This document shows positions 55,045 to 64,000 of a stretch of DNA of 64,000 nucleotides, piece by piece. This stretch comes from Fasciola hepatica (lineage: Eukaryota; Platyhelminthes; Trematoda; Plagiorchiida; Fasciolidae). The notes below the pieces were generated by a model. The model did no database searches, was not told where the DNA came from, and was given only the letters and a program-made list of their open reading frames with translations. The stretch is from positions 5,580,001-5,644,000 of the forward strand of contig CANUEZ040000191.1 of NCBI GenBank assembly GCA_948099385.1, given 5' to 3'. Within the stretch, counting starts at the first letter, position 1. Every line of letters starts with the position of its first letter. The position numbers were made by a program, and so were the translations under genes.

Positions 55045-56311
55045 AGATTTGTATAATATGATTCTCCATGCAGCTTGAACACTGAACTGACCATTGAAAT
55101 GATGGAAGCACTGTACAGCTGTTTGATCCGCTAAGGGAATCATGTGCATTGCACATGGACAGAGCCCACTCGGAGACACGAACAAGGGTTGGGGTGAACG
55201 AATGTCAGTCGAACACCCAAACCACAAGGCTATCCCATATGAGTCTCAAGGCTTTGTTCAACATATACAATACATGTTAAAGCACAATCCCCAAATTGGC
55301 TTCGGCTTTCGCTTTCGCTTTGAACGGTAACAACCAAATTCTCGCACACCGATCCAATCCCATGTTCCATCACTTCTCTATTTATGGGCCTAAGTAAAAC
55401 CAAGGCATTCCCTTATGAATAATCCACACAGATTGCTCATACAATGCAAGAGAGCAGTAGCAGAGTAGATTAGTATATTATGCTTCTGCATGCAGCTTGA
55501 ACACTGAACTGACCATTGAAAATGATGGAAGCACTGTACAGCTGTTTGATCCGCTAAGGGAATCATGAGTATTGCACATGGACAGAGCCCACTCGGAGAC
55601 ACGAACAAGGGTTGGGGTGAACGAATGTCAGTCGAACACCCAAACCACAAGGCTATCCGATATGGGTCTCAACGCTTTGTTCAACATATACACTACATGA
55701 TATAGCACAATCCCCAAATTGGCTTCGGCTTTCGCTTTCGCTTTGAACGGTAACAACCAAATTCTCGCACACCGATCCAATCCTATGTTCCATCACTTCT
55801 CTATTTATGGGCCTAAATAAAACCAAGGCATTCCCCTATGAACAATCCACACGGATTGCTCATACAATGCAATAGAGCATTAGCAGAGTAGATTTGTATA
55901 ATATGATTCTCCATGCAGCTTGAACACTGAACTGACCATTGAAATGATGGAAGCACTGTACAGCTGTTTGATCCGCTAAGGGAATCATGAGTATTGCACA
56001 TGGACAGAGCCCACTCGGAGACACGAACAAGGGTTGGGGTGAACGAATGTCAGTCGAACACCCAAACCACAGGGCCAACCGATAAGGCTCTCAACGCTTT
56101 GTTCAACATATACAATACATGATCAAGCACAATCCCCGAATTGGCTTCGGCTTTCGCTTTCGCTTTGAACGGTAACAACCAAATTCTCGCACACCGATCC
56201 AATCCTATGTTCTATCACTGCTCTATTTATGGGCCTAAGTAAAACCAAGGCATTCCCTTATGAACAATCCACACAGATGGCTCATACAATGCAATAGAGT
56301 AGTAGCAGGGT
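55045..56311. repeat. Trimer of 1267 bp, first copy
   Basis: Monomers start at 55045, 55467 and 55890. They are followed by a matching trimer at 56312, 56734 and 57157. Shared private changes at exactly 1267-bp spacing include AGATTAGTATATTATGC (55467 and 56734) and ATGAATAATCC (55420 and 56687). Confidence 0.85.
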
Positions 56312-57578
56312 AGATTTGTATAATATGATTCTCCATGCAGCTTGAACACTGAACTGACCATTGAAATGATGGAAGCACTGTACAGCTGTTTGATCCGCTA
56401 AAGGAATCATGTGCATTGCACATGGACAGAGCCCACTCGGAGACACGAACAAGGGTTGGGGTGAACGAATGTCAGTCGAACACCCAAACCACAAGGCTAT
56501 CCCATATGATTCTCAAGGCTTTGTTCAACATATACAATACATGTTAAAGCACAATCCCCAAATTGGCTTCGGCTTTCGCTTTCGCTTTGAACGGTAACAA
56601 CCAAATTCTCGCACACCGATCCAATCCCATGTTCCATCACTTCTCTATTTATGGGCCTAAGTAAAACCAAGGCATTCCCTTATGAATAATCCACACAGAT
56701 TGCTCATACAATGCAAGAGAGCAGTAGCAGAGTAGATTAGTATATTATGCTTCTGCATGCAGCTTGAACACTGAACTGACCATTGAAAATAATGGAAGCA
56801 CTGTACAGCTGTTTGATCCGCTAAGGGAATCATGAGTATTGCACATGGACAGAGCCCACTCGGAGACACGAACAAGGGTTGGGGTGAACGAATGTCAGTC
56901 GAACACCCAAACCACAAGGCTATCCGATATGGGTCTCAACGCTTTGTTCAACATATACACTACATGATATAGCACAATCCCCAAATTGGCTTCGGCTTTC
57001 GCTTTCGCTTTGAACGGTAACAACCAAATTCTCGCACACCGATCCAATCCTATGTTCCATCACTTCTCTATTTATGGGCCTAAGTAAAACCAAGGCATTC
57101 CCCTATGAACAATCCACACGGATTGCTCATACAATGCAATAGAGCAGTAGCAGAGTAGATTTGTATAATATGATTCTCCATGCAGCTTGAACACTGAACT
57201 GACCATTGAAATGATGGAAGCACTGTACAGCTGTTTGATCCGCTAAGGGAATCATGTGCATTGCACATGTACTGAGCCCTCTCGGAGACACGAACAAGGG
57301 TTGGGGTGAACGAATGTCAGTCGAACACCCAAACCACAAGGCTATCCCATATGGGTCTCAACGCTTTGTTCAACATATACAATACATGATATAGCACAAT
57401 CCCCAAACTGGCTTCGGCTTTCGCTTTCGCTTTGAATGGTAACAACCAAATTCTCGCACACCGATCCAATCCTATGTTCCATCACTTCTCTATTTATGGG
57501 CCTAAGTAAAACCAAGCCTTTCCCCTATGAACAATCCACACAGATTGCTCATACAATGCAATAGAGCAGTAGCAGAGT
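56312..57578. repeat. Trimer of 1267 bp, second copy
   Basis: Monomers start at 56312, 56734 and 57157. The first two closely follow the previous trimer. The third differs, carrying ATGTGCATTGC and GTACTGAGCCCTC, and resembles the monomer at 59270. Confidence 0.8.
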
Positions 57579-58000
57579 AGATTTGTATAATATGATTCTC
57601 CATGCAGCTTGAACACTGAACTGACCATTGAAATGATGGAAGCACTGTACAGCTGTTTGATCCGCTAAGGGAATCATGAGCATTGCACATGGACAGAACC
57701 CACTCGGAGACACGAACAAGGGTTGGGGTGAACGAATGTCAGTCGAACACCCAAACCACAAGGCTATCCCATATGGGTCTGAACGATTTGTTCGAAACAT
57801 ACACTACATGATATAGCACAATCCCCAAATTGGCTTCGGCTTTCGCTTTCGCTTTGAACGGTAACAACCAAATTCTCGCACACCGATCCAATCCTATGTT
57901 CCATCACTTCTCTATTTATGGGCCTAAGTAAACCCAAGGCATTCCCTTATGAACAATCCACACAGATTGCTCATACAATGCAATAGAGCAGTAGCAGAGT

Positions 58001-59269
58001 AGATTTGTATAATATGATTCTCCATGCAGCTTGAACACTGAACTGATCATTGAAAATGATGGAAGCACTGTACAGCTGTTTGATCCGCTAAGGGAATCAT
58101 GAGCATTGCACATGGACAGAACCCACTCGGAGACACGAACAAGGGTTGGGGTGAACGAATGTCAGTCGAACACCCAAACCACAAGGCTATCCCATATGGG
58201 TCTCAACGCTTTGTTCAACATATACACTACATGATATAGCACAATCCCCAAATTGGCTTCGGCTTTCGCTTTCGCTTTGAACGGTAACAACCAAATTCTC
58301 GCACACCGATCCAATCCTATGTTCCATCACTTCTCTATTTATGGGCCTAAATAAAACCAAGGCATTCCCTTATGAACAATCCACACAGATTGCTCATACA
58401 ATGCAATAGAGCAGTAGCAGAGTAGATTTGTATAATATGATTCTCCATGCAGCTTGGACACTGAACTGACCATTGAAAATGATGGAAGCACTGTACAGCT
58501 GTTTGATCCGCTAAGGGAATCATGAGCATTGCACATGGACAGAGCCCACACGGGGACACGAACAAGGGTTGGGGTGAACGAATGTCAGTCGAGTATTCAG
58601 ATCACAAGGCAATCCGATATGGGTCTCAACGCTTTGGTCAACATTGGCAATACACGAATAGCAAAATCCCCAAATTGGCTTCGGCTTTCGCTTTCGCTTT
58701 GAACGGTAACAACCAAATTCTCGCACACCGATCCAATCCTATGTTCCATCACTTCTCTATTTATGGGCCTAAGTAAAACCAAGCCTTTCCCCTATGAACA
58801 ATCCACACAGATTGCTCACACAATGCAATAGAGTAGTAGCAGAGTAGATTTGTATAATATGATTCTCCATGCAGCTTGAACACTGAACTGACCATTGAAA
58901 ATGATGGAAGCACTGTACAGCTGTTTGATCCGCTAAGCGAATCATGAGCATTGCACATGGACAGAACCCACTCGGAGACACGAACAAGGGTTGGGGTAAA
59001 CGAATGTCAGTCGAACACCCAAACCACAAGGCCATCCGATATGTGTCTCAACGCTTTGTTCAACATATACAATACACGAAAAGCAAAATCCCCAAATTGG
59101 CTTCGGCTTTCGCTCTCGCTTTGAACGGTAACAACCAAATTCTCGCACACCGATCCAATCCTATGTTCCATCACTTCTCTATTTATGGGCCTAAGTAAAA
59201 CCAAGGCATTCCCCTATGAACAATCCACACACAGATTGCTCATACAATGCAATAGAGCAGTAGCAGAGT
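58001..59269. repeat. P-Q-R trimer, first copy (1269 bp)
   Basis: Monomers start at 58001 (P), 58424 (Q) and 58846 (R). P has ACAGAACCC and GGGCCTAAATAAAACC. Q has CACACGGGG, GAGTATTCAGATC (58591 on) and CATTGGCAATACACG. R has GCTAAGCGAATC. The same order recurs at 59693 and 60960, after one intervening monomer at 59270. Confidence 0.75.
58591..58672. repeat. Most divergent monomer segment (Q-type block)
   Basis: Within about 80 bp the usual GAACACCCAAACC and CATATACAATACATGATATAGC are replaced by GAGTATTCAGATC and CATTGGCAATACACGAATAGC. The rest of the monomer stays ordinary. The block recurs at about 60281-60353 and 61549-61620. A clustered run of changes in an otherwise conserved monomer suggests a conversion tract from another subfamily. 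No coding or regulatory role is visible. Confidence 0.75.
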
Positions 59270-59692
59270 AGATTCGTATAATATGATTCTCCATGCAGCT
59301 TGAACACTGAACTGACCATTGAAAATTATGGAAGCACTGTACAGCTGTTTGATCCGCTAAGGGAATCATGTGCATTGCACATGTACTGAGCCCTCTCGGA
59401 GACACGAACAAGGGTTGGGGTGAACGAATGTCAGTCGAACACCCAAACCACAAGGCTATCCGATATGGGTCTCAACGCTTTGTTCAACATATACAATACA
59501 TGATAAAGCACAATCCCCAAATTGGCTTCGGCTTTCGCTTTCGCTTTGAACGGTAACAACCAAATTCTCGCACACCGATCCAATCCTATGTTCCATCACT
59601 TCTCTATTTATGGGCCTAAGTAAGACCAAGGCATTCCCTTATGAACAATCCACACAGATTGCTCATACAATGCAATAGAGCAGTAGCAGAGT

Positions 59693-60959
59693 AGATTTGT
59701 ATAATATGATTCTCCATGCAGCTTGAACACTGAACTGACCATTGAAATGATGGAAGCACTGTACAGCTGTTTGATCCGCTAAGGGAATCATGAGCATTGC
59801 ACATGGACAGAACCCACTCGGAGACACGAACAAGGGTTGGGGTGAACGAATGTCAGTCGAACACCCAAACCACAAGGCTATCCGATATGGGTCTCAAAGC
59901 TTTGTTCAACATATACACTACATGATATAGCACAATCCCCAAATTGGCTTCGGCTTTCGCTTTCGCTTTGAACGGTGACAACCAAATTCTCGCACACCGA
60001 TCCAATCCTATGTTCCATCACTTCTCTATTTATGGGCCTAAATAAAACCAAGGCATTCCCTTATGAACAATCCACACAGATTGCTCATACAATGCAATAG
60101 AGCAGTAGCAGAGTAGATTTGTATAATATGATTCTCCATGCAGCTTGAACACTGAACTGACCATTGAAAATGATGGAAGCACTGTACAGCTGTTTGATCC
60201 GCTAAGGGAATCATGAGCATTGCACATGGACAGAGCCCATACGGGGACACGAACAAGGGTTGGGGTGAACGAATGTCAGTCGAATATTCAGATCACAAGG
60301 CTATCCGATATGGGTCTCAACGCTTTGTTCAACATTGGCAATACACGAAAAGCACAATCCCCAAATTGGCTTCGGCTTTCGCTTTCGCTTTGAACGGTAA
60401 CAACCAAATTCTCGCACACCGATCCAATCCTATGTTCCATCACTTCTCTATTTATGGGCCTAAGTAAAACCAAGGCATTCCCCTATGAACAATCCACAAA
60501 GATTGCTCACACAATGCAATAGAGTAGTAGCAGAGTAGATTTGTATAATATGATTCTGCATGCAGCTTGAACACTGAACTGACCATTGAAAATGATGGAA
60601 GCACTATACAGCTGTTTGATCCGCTAAGCGAATCATGAGCATTGCACATGGACAGAACCCACTCGGAGACACGAACAAGGGTTGGGGTGAACGAATGTCA
60701 GTCGAACACCCAAACCACAAGGCCATCCGATATGGGTCTCAACGCTTTGTTAAACATATACACTACATGATATAGCACAATCCCCAAATTGGCTTCGGCT
60801 TTCGCTTTCGCTTTGAACGGTAACAACCGAATTCTCCAACACCGATCCAATCCTATGTTCCATCACTTCTCTATTTATGGGCCTAAGTAAAACCAAGGCA
60901 TTCCCCTATGAAAAATCCACACAGATTGCTCATACAATGCAATAGAGCAGTAGCAGAGT
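59693..60959. repeat. P-Q-R trimer, second copy (1267 bp)
   Basis: Monomers start at 59693 (P), 60115 (Q) and 60537 (R). P shares TCTCAAAGC (59898 and 61165) and ACGGTGACAACC (59977 and 61244) with the next copy, at exactly 1267 bp. Q has CATACGGGG and GAATATTCAGATC. Confidence 0.87.
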
Positions 60960-62226
60960 AGATTTGTATAATATGATTCTCCATGCAGCTTGAACACTGA
61001 ACTGACCATTGAAATGATGGAAGCACTGTACAGCTGTTTGATCCGCTAAGGGAATCATGAGCATTGCACATGGACAGAACCCACTCGGAGACACGAACAA
61101 GGGTTGGGGTGAACGAATGTCAGTCGAACACCCAAACCACAAGGCTATCCGATATGGGTCTCAAAGCTTTGTTCAACATATACACTACATGATATAGCAC
61201 AATCCCCAAATTGGCTTCGGCTTTCGCTTTCGCTTTGAACGGTGACAACCAAATTCTCGCACACCGATCCAATCCTATGTTCCATCACTTCTCTATTTAT
61301 GGGCCTAAATAAAACCAAGGCATTCCCTTATGAACAATCCACACAGATTGCTCATACAATGCAATAGAGCAGTAGCAGAGTAGATTTGTATAATATGATT
61401 CTCCATGCAGCTTGAACACTGAACTGACCATTGAAAATTATGGAAGCACTGTACAGCTGTTTGATCCGCTAAGGGAATCATGAGCATTGCACATGGACAG
61501 AGCCCATACGGGGACACGAACAAGGGTTGGGGTGAACGAATGTCAGTCGAATATTCAGATCACAAGGCTATCCGATACGGGTCTCAACGCTTTGTTCAAC
61601 ATTGGCAATACACGAATAGCAAAATCCCCAAATTGGCTTCGGCTTTCGCTTTCGCTTTGAACGGTAACAACCAAATTCTCGCACACCGATCCAATCCTAT
61701 GTTCCATCACTTCTCTATTTATGGGCCTAAGTAAAACCAAGGCATTCCCCTATGAACAATCCACACAGATTGCTCACACAATGCAATAGAGTAGTAGCAG
61801 AGTAGATTTGTATAATATGATTCTCCATGCAGCTTGAACACTGAACTGACCATTGAAAATTATGGAAGCACTGTACAGCTGTTTGATCCGCTAAGCGAAT
61901 CATGAGCATTGCACATGGACAGAACCCACTCGGAGACACGAACAAGGGTTGGGGTGAACGAATGTCAGTCGAACACCCAAACCACAAGGCCATCCGATAT
62001 GGGTCTCAACGCTTTGTTCAACATATACAATACATGATATAGCACAATCCCCAAATTGGCTTCGGCTTTCGCTTTCGCTTTGAACGGTAACAATCAAATT
62101 CTCGCACACCGATCCAATCCTATTTTACATCACTTCTCTATTTATGGGCCTAAGTAAAACCAAGGCATTCCCCTATGAAAAATCCACACAGATTGCTCAT
62201 ACAATGCAATAGAGCAGTAGCAGAGT
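60960..62226. repeat. P-Q-R trimer, third copy (1267 bp)
   Basis: Monomers start at 60960 (P), 61382 (Q) and 61804 (R). Q and R match the second copy with few differences, such as GATACGGGTC and GAAAATTATGG. The following monomer at 62227 resembles P in part (TCTAAAAGC, ATGAAAAATCC). Confidence 0.86.
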
Positions 62227-63071
62227 AGATTGGTATAATATGATTCTCCATGCAGCTTGAACACTGAACTGACCATTGAAATGATGGAAGCACTGTACAG
62301 CTGTTTGATCCGCTAAGGGAATCATGAGCATTACACATGGACAGAGCCCACTCGGAGACACGAACAAGGGTTGGGGTGAACGAATGTCAGTCGAACACCC
62401 AAACCACAAGGCTATCCCATATGGGTCTAAAAGCTTTGTTCAACATATACAACACATGATATTGCACAATCCCCAAATTGGCTTCGGCTTTCGCTTTCGC
62501 TTTGAACGGTAACAACCAAATTCTCGCACACCGATCCAATCCTATGTTCCATCACTTCTCTATTTATGGGCCTAAGTAAAACCAAGGCATTCCCCTATGA
62601 ACAATCCACACAGATTGCTCATACAATGCAATAGAGCAGTAGCAGAGTAGATTTGTATAATATGATTCTCCATGCAGCTTGAACACTGAACTGACCATTG
62701 AAAATGATGGAAGCACTGTACAGCTGTTTGATCCGCTAAGGGAATCATGTGCATTGCACATATACTGAGCCCACTCGGAGACACGAACAAGGGTTGGGGT
62801 GAACGAATGTCAGTCGAACACCCAAACCACAAGGCTATCCGATATGGGTCCGAACGATTTGTTCAACATATACAACACATGATATAGCACAATCCCCAAA
62901 TTGGCTTCGGCTTTCGCTCTCGCTTTGAACGGTAACAACCAAATTCTCGCACACCGATCCAATCCTATGTTCCATCACTTCTCTATTTATGGGCCTAAGT
63001 AAAACCAAGGCATTCCCCTATGAACAATCCACACAGATTGCTCATACAATGCAATAGAGCAGTAGCAGAGT

Positions 63072-63917
63072 AGATTTGTATATTATGATTCTGCATGCAG
63101 CTTGAACACTGAACTGACCATTGAAAATGATGGAAGACCTGTACAGCTGTTTGATCCGCTAAGCGAATCATGAGCATTGCACATGGGCAGAACCCACTCG
63201 GAGACACGAACAAGGGTTGGGGTGAACGAATGTCAGTCGAACACCCAAACCACAAGGCTATACCATATGGGTCCGAACGATTTGTTCAACATATACAACA
63301 CATGATATAGCACAATCCCCAAATTGGCTTCGGCTTTCGCTCTCGCTTTGAACGGTAACAACCAAATTCTCGCACACCGATCCAATCCTATGTTCCATCA
63401 CTTCTCTATTTATGGGCCTAAGTAAAACCAAGGCATTCCCCTATGAACAATCCACACAGATTGCTCATACAATGCAATAGAGCAGTAGCAGAGTAGATTT
63501 GTATATTATGATTCTGCATGCAGCTTGAACACTGAACTGACCATTGAAAATGATGGAAGACCTGTACAGCTGTTTGATCCGCTAAGGGAATCATGTGCAT
63601 TGCACATGGACAGAGCCCACTCGGAGACACGAACAAGGGTTGGGGTGAACGAATGTCAGTCGAACACCCAAACCACAAGGCTATCCGATATGGGTCCGAA
63701 CGCTTTGTTCAACATATACAACACATGATAAAGCACAATCCCCAAATTGGCTTCGGCTTTCGCTCTCGCTTTGAACGGTAACAACCAAATTCTCGCACAC
63801 CGATCCAATCCTATGTTCCATCACTTCTCTATTTATGGGCCTAAGTAAAACCAAGGCATTCCCCTATGAACAATCCACACAGATTGCTCATACAATGCAA
63901 TAGAGCAGTAGCAGAGT
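63072..63917. repeat. Recently duplicated single monomer (two adjacent copies)
   Basis: The monomers at 63072 and 63495 share TATATTATGATTCTGC, GGAAGACCTGTAC and CGCTCTCGC (63342 and 63765). They differ at only a few sites, such as GCTAAGCG versus GCTAAGGG. This is the clearest one-monomer tandem duplication in the window, at a spacing of 423 bp. Confidence 0.8.
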
Positions 63918-64000
63918 AGATTTGTATAATATGATTCTCCATGCAGCTTGAACTCTGAACTGACCATTGAAAATTATGGAAGCACTGTACAGCTGTTTGA

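Larger units (their letters stand above)
1..64000. repeat. Tandem satellite DNA array, ~423-bp monomer, 151 complete copies plus a partial copy
   Basis: The same roughly 423-bp sequence recurs head to tail, always in the same orientation, from the first to the last base. I placed 151 complete monomers and an 83-bp partial copy by following the word AGATTTGTATA and its close variants. Lengths are 421-425 bp. The commonest length changes are one A lost in GAAAATG and one CA gained in CCACACAG. Neighbouring copies differ by a few percent by eye, mostly at the same set of diagnostic positions, so copies fall into discrete types. GC content is about 44%. No unique sequence, transposon, gene or gap interrupts the array, and it continues past both window edges. 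Arrays of this size and order are known from eukaryotic centromeric and pericentromeric heterochromatin; that placement is inference here. I do not recognise the family. Confidence 0.98.
52931..64000. repeat. Right stratum: divergent monomers with 1267-bp trimeric periodicities
   Basis: Twenty-six complete monomers start at 52931, 53354, 53777, 54200, 54623, 55045, 55467, 55890, 56312, 56734, 57157, 57579, 58001, 58424, 58846, 59270, 59693, 60115, 60537, 60960, 61382, 61804, 62227, 62649, 63072 and 63495, followed by a partial copy at 63918. Typical D monomers with CAAACACACA disappear. Variants absent or rare in the core return: TTCTGCATGCAG, GGGGACACG after CACAC or CATAC, and GAAAATTATGG. 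New local variants appear: ATGTGCATTGC, ACAGAACCC, GCTAAGCGAATC, GTACTGAGCCC and CGCTCTCGC. Monomers here are shorter on average, because the CACACACAG expansion is rare (for example at 59270). The left boundary is approximate. Confidence 0.8.

Noticed and set aside
338..63781. Roughly 61-130 codon open reading frames on both strands in nearly every monomer
   Set aside because: They are the same two or three frames of the satellite repeated, several overlap each other, they vary with every indel, and none shows a recognisable domain. A 423-bp period divisible by three keeps frames similar from copy to copy without any selection.
1..64000. CRISPR array
   Set aside because: Direct repeats are present, but the unit is 423 bp, repeat follows repeat with no unique spacers, and no cas genes are seen.
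1..64000. Ribosomal DNA spacer or 5S/tRNA gene cluster
   Set aside because: I searched a monomer on both strands by eye for rRNA-like blocks and for a tRNA B box. The closest, GTTCGACTG on the minus strand, misses the final C and has no convincing A box or cloverleaf.
1..64000. LTR retrotransposon or DNA transposon origin of the array
   Set aside because: No terminal repeats, target-site duplications, primer-binding site, polypurine tract or transposase/reverse transcriptase fragments were recognisable in the monomer.

Overview
The whole 64 kb window is one uninterrupted head-to-tail satellite DNA array. I find no gene, RNA gene, transposon or unique sequence in it. The basic monomer is about 423 bp. 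Taking the recurring word AGATTTGTATA as the arbitrary monomer start, the window holds 151 complete monomers (the first begins at base 1, the last complete one at 63495) plus an 83-bp partial copy at 63918-64000. Monomer lengths run from 421 to 425 bp. Most of that variation comes from two indels: GAAAATG versus GAAATG, and CCACACAG versus CCACACACAG. Because the array runs off both ends, its true size is unknown and larger than 64 kb.

A long, highly homogeneous satellite with higher-order repeats points to a eukaryotic chromosome, most likely centromeric, pericentromeric or other constitutive heterochromatin. Base composition is about 44% GC (186 of 420 bases counted at 361-780), with about 13 CpG per monomer. 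I do not recognise the satellite family and cannot name the species or clade from the sequence.

The array has layers. The left part (about 1-14382) is a mixture of monomer variants with local 3-, 4- and 11-monomer duplications. The core (about 14383-52930) is built largely from a tetrameric higher-order repeat, A-B-C-D (422+425+423+425 = 1695 bp). Full units stand at 14383, 16076, 22427 (modified), 26665, 33873, 35567, 38533 and 40228. They are separated by shortened units with chimeric monomers and by exact multi-monomer duplications of 2117 and 2545 bp. The right part (about 52931-64000) loses the ABCD pattern. It carries two different trimeric periodicities of 1267 bp, one of which (P-Q-R) contains the most divergent monomer in the window. 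Several minority variants occur in both flanks and appear absent from the core, which fits a younger core expanding inside an older array.

Each monomer contains a GCTTTC microrepeat. It is followed by a 17-bp motif matching 7 of the 9 essential positions of the mammalian CENP-B box, including TTCG and CGG at correct spacing. The many 60-130 codon open frames are by-products of a repeat whose 423-bp length is a multiple of three; none is supported as a gene.
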